Assembly (NCBI RefSeq): GCF_016466415.2
Contig: NZ_CP066771.1
Coordinates: forward strand, 1,798,001 to 1,862,000
DNA: 64,000 bases
Reading direction: 5' to 3'
Source: Ralstonia pickettii
Lineage (GTDB): Bacteria; Pseudomonadota; Gammaproteobacteria; Burkholderiales; Burkholderiaceae
Under the pieces are notes generated by a model. It had not been told where the DNA came from. It searched no databases and was given only the letters and a program-made list of their open reading frames with translations. Below, in pieces: positions 45,876 through 53,341 of the stretch. Within the stretch, counting starts at the first letter, position 1, and each line of letters opens with the position of its first letter. Both the position numbers and the translations under genes were made by a program.

Positions 45876-48094
45876 AGCTCACCTCCAGCCTCGTCATCGC
45901 CGGAAACCGGCTTGGATTGCGAAGAATCCGCCGAAGGCGTCAGTCCCTCAGCGTTGGCGCCTTCGGGAAACGCGCTTGAATTGACCGCCCGCAAACCCTT
46001 GTCGGCGCTGAAGGCGCCAACTGATGCCGAAGGCGCCAAGCTACGGAGAGCGGGAATCTTCGTGGCACCTTCGGGAGTTGGCGCCTTCGGAAGTGCCCAT
46101 TCCCACCCCTCTTTCACGCCGAGCTTTCGCTTTTCGACTCCGAGATTGGAACTGGCGCGCTGCATCGTTCTCCACGCAAACCCGGCTCCATCTGCGTCGG
46201 CCTTTATCTCCTTTGCTCGCACGGGGCCATCAGCAAGAAGACCTGCTAGGAATTCGGCAGCTTCGTCCGAGGTTGTTCGTTCCTGGTCGTCTTCCTGCTC
46301 AATATCACCCAGGATCTCGCGCGCGGTGCCCTGGATAAGCTCACCCCACACAATCCGGCTGGCGGTAATGCCGATGCCTGCCTCCACCTGCTCGATGGAG
46401 TAGCTCACGCCGCCATCATCAGGGGAGATATTGGACTTGGCACGGGCAAGGATGCGGCGCTCGGCGGCTTCATCTTTGCCAGCCACCAGCACCATGCGGG
46501 CCAGTGCAACAAACGCCTGGGAGCCTATAACCCGCTCGGCTGGACTCGTCCCCTTCGTGCCCTTGGCAAAGTGCGAGATTCCCAGGACGGCACACCGATG
46601 TGCCGCTGCCACATCGACAAGGGACTGCAGGTTGCGACGCACATCGTTGACGCGGTGCGCATCACCAGATACCGCGCTTACGATTGGATCGACAATGAGC
46701 AGATCAGCGCCGCCCATTTCAGTCAGCCGCTCAGACAACAGATGCATGTCCCTGGCCGGGTCGAACGGCTGCAGCTCGCCGTGCTCATCTGCCACAGCTT
46801 GGGCGAAATGGATACGGTGCAGATCGGCGCCGGCCGCCATCAGGCGAGGGACCAGCGTGTCGGCCGGGTCATCCTCGCTCGACCAGATGAGCACTCGGCC
46901 GGCGGCGCGAGCCTTTACCCCGTCCGGCCAGATACCTCCCTGGGAGACGATGGCACTGATTGCAAGCGCGAGCGTCGTCTTGCCCGCGCCCGGTGACCCG
47001 GCGAGGAGGCTAATCTTCCCTGCCGGCAACCACCCGGGCCACAGCCAGGTGATTGCTTCGGGCGCGATGTCAGCCGCACAGGCCAGCATCAATCGGGGGC
47101 GGCTAGCGATTGCCTGTGTGGTGGACGTAATGCCCGCTTCCTGGGCATTTTCCGCGCCAGCGTCACGCCCTCCTGTCTCGGCGGCCTCAATGCTCGCCAG
47201 CACGGCACCGCCGCCGCAAGCAACGTGCAGATCGTTGAAGTCGGTGGCGCCGTCCGGGCGCTCCGGTCCGAAATCCGGTACCGCCAACAGCGCGCCGATG
47301 GCCTGGGCGGCCTCCCTCGCCTTGGTCAAACCCGGGTTGCCGGCCGTCTCGATGTCGTCGTCTGCGCAGACGATCATCAGCACGTCGGGCAACTTGGCCC
47401 GCAGCGCCTGCGCCACGGCCAGCAGGTTGCCGGCGTTCATCGCAGCTGCCACCGGGTAACCGGTTGTCTCGTACAAGCTGCACGCCGTCGCCCAGCCCTC
47501 GCAGACGAGCAGAGGAGTATCCAACCCAGGCTTGCCGCCCAGGGCACAGTAGCAGCCCGCCACCGTGCCGCCCGTCTTGAAGCGCTTGGATCCATCCGGC
47601 TGGATGAACTGCAGGCTGCGCAACTCGCCACCAGCGTCGCGCAGCGGAATCAGCAAAGCGTTGCGCAACTGCTTCGCGCCGGCCGGCTTGATGCCCTTGC
47701 GCTCGATATAGGCGTGTCCGCCGTCAACGTTCGCCGCGATGTTCCACAGCTCCGCACACTTCACAGCGGCTTCCTCCGCCACCTTGGCGCGCTCGGCAAC
47801 CGCATCAACCTTGGCCTGCTCGACGCGCTGGCGATGCGCTTGGCGCTCGGCATCCGTCATGGTGCGATCGGCCTTAGCGCACCACGTCTCGCACAGACCC
47901 GTGCGCCAGTCGCCAAAGCTACCGGCCGGCAAGCCATCACCATGCAGCACATACCAGGCACTGCACTTGCCTCGCTTCTCATCAGGGCCGTCGAAGCGGT
48001 GCAGCTTGCCATCGTCCACAATCTCTCGGGGCTGCAGGCCACACTCCGCCATCGCGCCGGCGAATTGCTCGATGTAGTTTGTGGGAGCGTTCAT
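45872..48094 (-). CDS. Toprim/RepA-like replication protein (primase-helicase)
   Basis: A 740-residue replication protein typical of P4-type elements. Residues 1-110 form an N-terminal region with zinc-like residues (ETWCAKADRTM); a Toprim domain follows with the Glu in LLVCEGWATACSLYE (about 199) and the CADDD motif (243-247). A RepA/DnaB-like ATPase has Walker A GSPGAGKTTLALAISAI (366-382) and Walker B DLLIVDPIVSAVSGDA. The ATG at 48094 has GGAGG 7 bases upstream and overlaps the previous stop (ATGA). It would start replication of the element from an origin I could not locate. Confidence 0.85.
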   Translation of the reverse strand: MNAPTNYIEQFAGAMAECGLQPREIVDDGKLHRFDGPDEKRGKCSAWYVLHGDGLPAGSFGDWRTGLCETWCAKADRTMTDAERQAHRQRVEQAKVDAVAERAKVAEEAAVKCAELWNIAANVDGGHAYIERKGIKPAGAKQLRNALLIPLRDAGGELRSLQFIQPDGSKRFKTGGTVAGCYCALGGKPGLDTPLLVCEGWATACSLYETTGYPVAAAMNAGNLLAVAQALRAKLPDVLMIVCADDDIETAGNPGLTKAREAAQAIGALLAVPDFGPERPDGATDFNDLHVACGGGAVLASIEAAETGGRDAGAENAQEAGITSTTQAIASRPRLMLACAADIAPEAITWLWPGWLPAGKISLLAGSPGAGKTTLALAISAIVSQGGIWPDGVKARAAGRVLIWSSEDDPADTLVPRLMAAGADLHRIHFAQAVADEHGELQPFDPARDMHLLSERLTEMGGADLLIVDPIVSAVSGDAHRVNDVRRNLQSLVDVAAAHRCAVLGISHFAKGTKGTSPAERVIGSQAFVALARMVLVAGKDEAAERRILARAKSNISPDDGGVSYSIEQVEAGIGITASRIVWGELIQGTAREILGDIEQEDDQERTTSDEAAEFLAGLLADGPVRAKEIKADADGAGFAWRTMQRASSNLGVEKRKLGVKEGWEWALPKAPTPEGATKIPALRSLAPSASVGAFSADKGLRAVNSSAFPEGANAEGLTPSADSSQSKPVSGDDEAGGEL

Positions 48095-48390
48095 TGCTGC
48101 GCCTCCCATTGCCGCCATACCGCAGCGTCGGCGCGGGACAGTTCACCTAAGGCAAACGCGTGGCGAGCAGCAGTGGTAATGCGGTATAGCCCGCGTGCGT
48201 CTATCTTGTCGGCCAATGCCAGTGCACCGGCTAGCGACAAGCTCACAACCGTGCCATTAGGCGCTTGCACAGCGATGGATATGTCGTCACCGGCCCCGAC
48301 GATGTTGTCGCCAATCCAGCGCAACGACGAAGCGTAGGCATGAGCGCCCCCGCCCGACTGCCCTTGCAGTCGGTTCAGATTCGGATTCAT
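48091..48390 (-). CDS. small hypothetical protein
   Basis: A 99-residue protein of no recognised family, with a small beta-rich middle (ISIAVQAPNGTVVSLSLAGA) and a helical end (ALGELSRADAAVWRQWEAQQ). Its stop overlaps the start of the replication protein (ATGA), and GAGGAG lies upstream, so it is a real member of this tightly packed operon. Confidence 0.65.
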   Translation of the reverse strand: MNPNLNRLQGQSGGGAHAYASSLRWIGDNIVGAGDDISIAVQAPNGTVVSLSLAGALALADKIDARGLYRITTAARHAFALGELSRADAAVWRQWEAQQ

Positions 48391-48395
48391 AGGTA

Positions 48396-48884
48396 TCAGG
48401 CTCCTCGGCCGTACTCGGCGATCACGCCATCAACTACGGGCATTGCCGCTTCGAAGGCGATCACAGCGGACTCCAGGTCGTACTGGTATTGCGCCAGCAA
48501 CTCGGCCGTCGAGTCTGCCCGCGAACGCGCGAGCCGCTTGGCGGCCATCAGGAGATCAACCGCGTAGCTCGGAATCGGATTTGGCTTCACGCAGTCTCGG
48601 AACATCTCGAAGAGACTAGCCTCGGGCGATCCCGGCTGGAATGGATTGACCTTGGCCCCCCGAGCCTTTCGCGCTTCCTTGGCGAGCATCGCGAGCCCCA
48701 TTTCAGGCGAGAGCTCGTGAAACTCCTTGCGTTTCCGAACGTCGCAAAGGGAAAGCAAACCCTTCGGGCGCCGGCCAGGGGACTGCCGAACCCGTTTGGT
48801 CACTGCCGTAGGCAGCGTGATGACGCTGGATTGGCTTCGTACGGTGCTGCAGGCATGCTGAGCACGGGCGGAGGCATTACCCAT
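48396..48884 (-). CDS. hypothetical protein
   Basis: A 162-residue protein. The N-terminal half is basic and Ser/Thr-rich and may be disordered (TKRVRQSPGRRPKGLL); the C-terminal half is helical (VDLLMAAKRLARSRADSTAE). No family recognised. The start at 48884 overlaps the end of the upstream gene by 8 bases, as with other genes here; the longer reading from 48974 has no support. Confidence 0.6.
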   Translation of the reverse strand: MGNASARAQHACSTVRSQSSVITLPTAVTKRVRQSPGRRPKGLLSLCDVRKRKEFHELSPEMGLAMLAKEARKARGAKVNPFQPGSPEASLFEMFRDCVKPNPIPSYAVDLLMAAKRLARSRADSTAELLAQYQYDLESAVIAFEAAMPVVDGVIAEYGRGA

Positions 48885-49167
48885 GACGCACCCCTTCTGC
48901 GATTTCACGGAGTTCAAGCACGGCATGCTCGGCGTTGGTACCGCCGTTCTCCACCAAGTACTCAGCCAGTTCAATCAGGTCGCGCAAAGCGAATATACGT
49001 GCCGCTTCCGGCGTCTTCGTGTCGACATTCAGACGGGCGATCGAGCCAACCACCGCGCCGAGACTTTTCAGGAAGAAATGGGCGACCTCGACTTCGTCTG
49101 CGCCTTGGTGGGCAATGGCCGAGACTTGCTCCGGAACTGTCTGGGTCTGAGCGCTGGGCTTACGCAT
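48877..49167 (-). CDS. small hypothetical protein (DUF-like helical)
   Basis: A 96-residue, mostly helical protein (TPEAARIFALRDLIELAEYL, GTNAEHAVLELREIAEGVRH). This size and style recur in satellite and prophage replication operons. No catalytic motif is seen. GGAGGTGAG is directly before the ATG. It overlaps its neighbours by 8 bases on each side. Confidence 0.65.
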   Translation of the reverse strand: MRKPSAQTQTVPEQVSAIAHQGADEVEVAHFFLKSLGAVVGSIARLNVDTKTPEAARIFALRDLIELAEYLVENGGTNAEHAVLELREIAEGVRHG

Positions 49168-49423
49168 GACTCACCTCCACGGCGATGATCACCACGCCGA
49201 CGATGGCGTCAGCAACGCCCTGCGCGAACGCTTCGTCAAACGCTTGGCGGCGCTCGATCAGGTCGTTGAAGCCCACGCCACAGGCGTGCGTGGAAAAGCG
49301 GTAGTCGCGCCATGTTGCAAGCGACATGACCGGGTTTTCCAGCCACAGTGCGGCTGCATCACGGCCGGCTGCGACAGACAAGGGGTAGCTGGTTTGCTCA
49401 GGACGAGCGAGGGCTTTAGGCAT
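49160..49423 (-). CDS. Icd/Ash-like small protein
   Basis: An 87-residue protein (MPKALARPEQTSYPLSVAAG ... IVGVVIIAVEVSHA). The GGAGG-CCTCC site precedes the ATG and the stop overlaps the next start. Its place just after a C4-like leader is where P1- and P4-type elements encode the Icd/Ash group (host cell-division inhibitor or derepression factor). The frame is open for another 97 codons upstream through the leader, as in many Ash-type loci, so a longer product cannot be excluded. The identity is inferred from position; the protein itself carries no clear motif. Confidence 0.5.
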   Translation of the reverse strand: MPKALARPEQTSYPLSVAAGRDAAALWLENPVMSLATWRDYRFSTHACGVGFNDLIERRQAFDEAFAQGVADAIVGVVIIAVEVSHA

Positions 49424-49434
49424 GGAGGCCTCCA

Positions 49435-49555
49435 ACGTTAAGAGTGGAGCCCGCCGCTCATCGCCAAATGAGGGAGGCGGGCACATGCAGGGTTGGCGAA
49501 CCGGAACGTTGGCACCGGCCAGCCCGAAGGCTGCCCCGCAAGGCCCGCCATGGAT
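49435..49555 (-). ncRNA. C4-like antisense RNA leader
   Basis: The minus-strand leader has two strong stem-loops: GGCAGCC-TTCG-GGCTGGCC type (about 49520-49540) and GCCCGCC (49476-49482 complement) with CTCAT/ATGAG inside, pairing 49449-49461 with 49468-49482. Between them are TTCGCCAACC and the spaced pyrimidine-rich segments that resemble P1/P7 C4 and P4 cI antisense RNAs, which silence the downstream icd/ant-type gene. Structure is seen; the family name is from memory and needs a covariance-model check. The gap 49424-49713 otherwise holds no gene. Confidence 0.5.
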
Positions 49556-49713
49556 AGACGTGCGCAAGCGCAACGGACGAAAAAATACCGCCAAGATCGG
49601 CGGTTCGTCCGCCAACATTATCAGGTCGCCAAACCCGGTGACTGTTGTTTCAGCCACGGAAGAAGTATACGCGCCGCTGTTTACGGGACGCAAGGGCTTT
49701 TTGCTGAAGCTCA

Positions 49714-49962
49714 TCAGGACGCCCCCGTCGGGTCCGCCGCCTGGCTAGCGAGCAGGAGACCCTGCGCCACTTCGACTACGTGGCCAGGCTTGAGCATCAC
49801 GCCTTTGGAGCTGGGCACATATTCGCCGTCTTCAGCAACGAACCAAACCCGAAGGTCAACATACGTTAGGCCCTTGTATTCCTTGACGTGAATGCGCAGG
49901 CGCTCCCGGGCATTCTTCTGAAGGTCCAGAAACTTGGGTGGGATAGAGGCGGCCATTGTCAT
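49714..49962 (-). CDS. PC4/p15-type single-stranded DNA-binding protein
   Basis: An 82-residue protein whose whole length matches the transcriptional coactivator PC4 fold: KNARERLRIHVKEYKGLTYV then DLRVWFVAEDGEYVPSSKGV with aromatic residues on the ssDNA-binding face. PC4-like proteins occur in bacteria and phages, where they may act in replication or transcription. GGAGG precedes the ATG at 49962, which overlaps the AlpA stop (ATGA). Confidence 0.75.
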   Translation of the reverse strand: MTMAASIPPKFLDLQKNARERLRIHVKEYKGLTYVDLRVWFVAEDGEYVPSSKGVMLKPGHVVEVAQGLLLASQAADPTGAS

Positions 49963-50222
49963 ACCGCCTCCGGTGCCCGATAGCCAGCCGGATCCGCCAG
50001 CCAACGATGCAGCTCACGGTTCGGCCATGCTGCACAGCGTTGCGAGAGGTGAATCCGCTTTGGAAAACGACCGGCTTTCTCGCGCAGGCGCACCGCCTCA
50101 CGACTGAGGGGTACGAATGCCTTGAGATCTTTCCAGCGTGTGAACCCGTCGGCTGGCAGTGCCTCCGGGCTGGGAAGAGATACGGCACCGACGGGATGCC
50201 CGGTTGCTGCTTTGGTCGCCAT
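49959..50222 (-). CDS. AlpA-family regulator
   Basis: An 87-residue regulator with the AlpA pattern: a short helix-turn-helix LKAFVPLSREAVRLREKAGR then FPKRIHLSQRCAAWPNRELH and RWLAD. In P4-type elements AlpA/Vis activates or represses the integrase and excision. It is the first gene of the replication operon, and its stop overlaps the PC4 start. A 76-base gap separates it from the 349-residue gene. Confidence 0.75.
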   Translation of the reverse strand: MATKAATGHPVGAVSLPSPEALPADGFTRWKDLKAFVPLSREAVRLREKAGRFPKRIHLSQRCAAWPNRELHRWLADPAGYRAPEAV

Positions 50223-50298
50223 GAGTCAAACCTCGCGGAAGGTCGTTGAACATGGCAGTAGCTTGCGTGGACTCTGAAATTTTGAAACGGGAAGAAAT

Positions 50299-51348
50299 CT
50301 ATCGATTCCTGCTCGAAATCTTCCCGGGGATTTTCAGATACTGGCGGATCGTGTCTCTTGTCAGAGGCTCTGGCAGGTCTAGCGTGGCGGAGACAAGCAG
50401 CGCCACAGTATCGTCCAAAGGTTGACCGTATATGCGCCTCATCACGCTGGACAAACTCCGAATCAGGAACGGCTGTAGCCCACCGTCTGGCCTCCCGGGC
50501 TGCGGGATTTCGGGCTGCTCCTGGGCTAGATTGGTTAGTCCATCTCGGTAAAAGGTCAGCAGTTCTGGCATCCCCGTTACGGATATTTCGTCATGAAGCC
50601 ACTCGTATTTTTCGGAGACTGGCCATTGCCCCCAAGGCTTGAGGCTGTGAGGCGAGTCGTCCATGAACTCCGTATGCAGAGGTTCAAAGATGGTCCGATT
50701 AAATGCCCAAGAAGGATCGCGGGCTTCACGACCACTGATCACCTCTCCGCTGTCCGAACGCATCCTTAGGTTTTGGCTGACCAAGTACTCAATCAGCGCA
50801 CCCTCAAAAAAGTACTGAGCCTCGCTGTCCGATTCGACTGCCTTGAGCAGATCGTCGACAGCCTTTGCGACACGAAGAAGCGATTTCTTGCGTTGAGCAG
50901 GAAGTCTCTTGGGAATCTGAGCAAATCGCCCCAGCGTGAACGAAATTTGATCGCAGATGGTGAATGCTGGATCTTCACAGCCTTGGGCCGGCATGGTTGA
51001 GATTGTCCGCCAAACCTTCTGCATTTCATTGCTATAGGTACACAGACGCACGAGGCACGCAATCTCAGCCTTTGCATACGTGTGCTGCTCCGCATGGTAC
51101 CTCTGGAGCTCCACATAGATTGACGGGGTGTCGTCATCGAACGTGTCAGCATTTCTCCTCGCTCTACGCGCACCACTCAGGGTCGAAAGTGCCGAGATGA
51201 AACTCAGCCTAACCCCTGCAGGCGCCCATTTCGGCAGATGCCGTTCAGCTATCCTGCGATAGCGTCTGTACTGCCGGGATATAGCAGAAGCGAGTCCCAT
51301 ATCGTCAGGGCACGACTCTTCAGCATTGCTCGATTGCGATGGCTCCAT
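50299..51348 (-). CDS. hypothetical protein
   Basis: A 349-residue, largely helical protein that I do not recognise. The middle is arginine/lysine-rich with tryptophans (MDDSPHSLKPWGQWPVSEKY) and the end has LDLPEPLTRDTIRQYLKIPG. No signal peptide, membrane segment or catalytic motif. It lies 13 bases downstream of the integrase, on the same strand, so it may be co-transcribed with it, or be a cargo gene. Its lower-GC codon use, by eye, sets it apart from the neighbouring operon. Confidence 0.65.
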   Translation of the reverse strand: MEPSQSSNAEESCPDDMGLASAISRQYRRYRRIAERHLPKWAPAGVRLSFISALSTLSGARRARRNADTFDDDTPSIYVELQRYHAEQHTYAKAEIACLVRLCTYSNEMQKVWRTISTMPAQGCEDPAFTICDQISFTLGRFAQIPKRLPAQRKKSLLRVAKAVDDLLKAVESDSEAQYFFEGALIEYLVSQNLRMRSDSGEVISGREARDPSWAFNRTIFEPLHTEFMDDSPHSLKPWGQWPVSEKYEWLHDEISVTGMPELLTFYRDGLTNLAQEQPEIPQPGRPDGGLQPFLIRSLSSVMRRIYGQPLDDTVALLVSATLDLPEPLTRDTIRQYLKIPGKISSRNR

Positions 51349-51361
51349 GTCTACAAACCCC

Positions 51362-52576
51362 TCACATGCTCGCCGGCATCGGAATCACCTTGGCCCCGGC
51401 CTTAATCTCGTCCAAGTAATCCGCCCAAGCCTGCATCATCTGCTTGCGTACAGCGAGGAAGGCCACCCGGTCATAGGCTTGGCCGTTTGGATCCTTCTTC
51501 CGGTGCGCTAGCTGTAGCTCGATCACCTCCGCCTCGAAGCCCAGCACCTCGCGCAGGATGGTGCGCGCAATGGGGCGCACTCCATGGCCGGTGAACTCCT
51601 TCTGCGTGTCGATGCCCATGCGCTTCAGCGCTGCGTTGATGGCGACTTCCGACATGGGTTTAGCCTTGTCCCGGGCTCCAGGGAATAGGTAGCGCCCGTG
51701 GCCGGTCAGCGCGTGCAGGTCGCGCAGGATTGCGACGGCCTGGGTGGCAAGCGGCACGATGTGGGGCACGTCTCGCTTGGACGACACGAAACGCCATTCA
51801 CCAGCATCGAGGTCAACATCCACCCATTCCGCCTGACGAAGCTCACCAGGCCGAACGAAAAGCATCGGGGCCAGCAAGAGCGCGCACTTCACGACAAACG
51901 TGCCGGTAAAGCCGTCAAACATCCGCAGCAACCCGGCCACTTCCTTAGGATCGGTCGGCGCGGCGTAGTGCTTCCCCTTGGCCGGCGGCAAGGCTCCCCG
52001 CAGATCGCCGGACGGATCGCGCTCTGCCCGCCCGGTGGCGACGGCGTAGCGAAAGATCTGGCCGCAGGTCTGCAGCACGCGGTGTGCAGTATCCAGGGCG
52101 CCGCGAGACTCGACGCGGCGACACACGGTCAGCAGATCGGGCGCCTTCAACTCGGCAATCGGCCGGCCACCAAGCCAGGGAAACACATCGTTCTCCAGGC
52201 GGGCCAGTACCTTCTTGGAGTTGCTATCGGACCAGCCCGGCGCGTACTTTCCGTGCCACTCCCGGGCCACGGCCTCGAAGCTGTTTGCCGCCCGCTCGAC
52301 CGTCGCCACTTTCTGCACCTTGCGCTCAACTGAAGGGTCAATGCCTTCGCCGAGCAGCCGCTTGGCCTCCTCGCGCCGGTCTCGTGCCTCTTTCAGGCCA
52401 ACGTCCGGGTAGACGCCAAGGGCCAGCAGCTTCTCCTTGCCGGCAAACCGGTACTTCAGCCGCCAGTAGCGCTGCCCGGCAGGCGTGATGTGGAGAAACA
52501 GGCCGCCGCCGTCGAACAGCTTGATCGGCTTGTCGGCAGGCTTGGTGTTGCGGATTGCTGTGTCGGTTAGAGGCAT
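51362..52576 (-). CDS. int: tyrosine site-specific integrase of the satellite-like element
   Basis: A 404-residue P4-type integrase. The N-terminal arm-binding DUF4102 domain is clear (MPLTDTAIRNTKPADKPIKL then FDGGGLFLHITPAGQRYWRL), followed by a core-binding domain and the catalytic domain with R in MLFVRPGELRQAEWVDVD, HGVRPIARTI, the His in LAHRKKDPNGQAYDRVAF and the Tyr nucleophile in the same stretch. It catalyses integration at the tRNA-Val 3' end, about 620 bases away. Its start overlaps the stop of a second, separate arm-domain protein. Confidence 0.92.
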   Translation of the reverse strand: MPLTDTAIRNTKPADKPIKLFDGGGLFLHITPAGQRYWRLKYRFAGKEKLLALGVYPDVGLKEARDRREEAKRLLGEGIDPSVERKVQKVATVERAANSFEAVAREWHGKYAPGWSDSNSKKVLARLENDVFPWLGGRPIAELKAPDLLTVCRRVESRGALDTAHRVLQTCGQIFRYAVATGRAERDPSGDLRGALPPAKGKHYAAPTDPKEVAGLLRMFDGFTGTFVVKCALLLAPMLFVRPGELRQAEWVDVDLDAGEWRFVSSKRDVPHIVPLATQAVAILRDLHALTGHGRYLFPGARDKAKPMSEVAINAALKRMGIDTQKEFTGHGVRPIARTILREVLGFEAEVIELQLAHRKKDPNGQAYDRVAFLAVRKQMMQAWADYLDEIKAGAKVIPMPASM

Positions 52577-53019
52577 GACGTCTCCGCGTGGGCTACCGTG
52601 CGAGTCGCGTCAAGAAAAGCGCGAAGGTCTGCTGTCTCGGCTGGCGAAAGAGAGAAGTGCCTGCCCCCGAGACGGACAGCTAGCGCCCCATCATTGCCAA
52701 GCATGAAACGCGTTGCAGCTGCTTGCTGTGCCCGCTCGCCTTCGCTCGCGGCACGCTCCAGCTTGCGATGTTCGCTAGGGCTGATTCCCTCGGCCAACAT
52801 CCGCCTGGCGGCATCACGGCGCTCCCTAGCTTCTTCCAAGCTGGTTGCGGGGTAGACGCCACATGACATGGTGTTCTGCCTTCCAGCCCATCGGAAACGG
52901 AAGCGCCAGTAACGCGCGCCGTTCGGCAAGATCAGCAGATATAGGCCTTTGCTGTCCGTTGCCTTGTAGGGAGAAGCTCTTGGCGTTAAAGCCTCTATTG
53001 CCGCAGGGTTCAGGGCCAT
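52567..53019 (-). CDS. stand-alone integrase arm-binding (DUF4102) protein upstream of int
   Basis: A 150-residue protein consisting of an integrase-type N-terminal domain only: ALTPRASPYKATDSKGLYLL then ILPNGARYWRFRFRWAGRQN, followed by YPATSLEEARERRDAARRML. After about residue 95 it has a different ending (GGRHFSLSPAETADLRAFLD) and no catalytic domain. The ATG at 53019 is next to arm-type TACCCCC sites; its stop overlaps the start of the full integrase by 10 bases, so the two are translationally coupled. It could be a truncated older integrase or a directionality factor binding the same arm sites. Confidence 0.65.
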   Translation of the reverse strand: MALNPAAIEALTPRASPYKATDSKGLYLLILPNGARYWRFRFRWAGRQNTMSCGVYPATSLEEARERRDAARRMLAEGISPSEHRKLERAASEGERAQQAAATRFMLGNDGALAVRLGGRHFSLSPAETADLRAFLDATRTVAHAETSCL

Positions 53020-53062
53020 GTGGGGGTATGTATGTCCGTGAAGAGCCTCTTGAGAGGATCCA

Positions 53063-53082
53063 TACCCCCAAAAATACCCCCA
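53063..53082. repeat. integrase arm-type repeat, right end of the element
   Basis: TACCCCCAAAAATACCCCCA, identical to 31231-31250. A further half-site in the opposite orientation (GTGGGGGTATG) lies at 53020-53030. It is about 115 bases from the tRNA-Val 3' end and upstream of the integrase operon, so it can serve in both recombination and autoregulation. Confidence 0.65.
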
Positions 53083-53131
53083 CACATCCCCTGCTGCCAA
53101 TGGGCAAACATGGGCATTGCGGGCAACAAAA

Positions 53132-53161
53132 AACCCGCGAAGCCTTGAGCTATCGCGGGTT
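53132..53161 (-). terminator. intrinsic terminator after tRNA-Val
   Basis: AACCCGCGA (53132-53140) pairs with TCGCGGGTT (53153-53161). On the minus strand it is followed by TTTTTT, a good terminator 35 bases after the tRNA CCA end. Confidence 0.75.
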
Positions 53162-53195
53162 TCTTGGCATTGCTGGGCAATGCTTGCTGCTAATT

Positions 53196-53270
53196 TGGTG
53201 GGTGGTACAGGGATTGAACCTGTGACCCCTGCCGTGTGAAGGCAGTGCTCTACCGCTGAGCTAACCACCC
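53196..53270 (-). tRNA. tRNA-Val (anticodon CAC)
   Basis: Reverse-strand cloverleaf: acceptor GGGTGGT/ACCACCC, D-arm GCTC..GAGC, anticodon stem CTGCC/GGCAG with loop TTCACAC (anticodon CAC, reading GUG), variable loop, T-arm ACAGG-TTCAATC-CCTGT, discriminator A and an encoded CCA. Its 3' half is the attachment site shared with the remnants at 20729-20787 and 31141-31168. It is the only RNA gene in the window that is complete. Confidence 0.95.
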
Positions 53271-53341
53271 GAATGCGGTGAAAGCGAGATTATGGCGAAA
53301 AGGTGCAGCCGTGTAAATACCCTGACCGCACATTTTTTTGA

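Noticed and set aside
49493-49891. Plus-strand ORF across the leader region
   Set aside because: Opposite to the leader and PC4 gene, with no recognisable domain; explained by the structured RNA region.
31141-53270. Complete prophage
   Set aside because: No portal, capsid, large terminase or lysis genes; only isolated phage-type genes, so a satellite-like or remnant element fits better.
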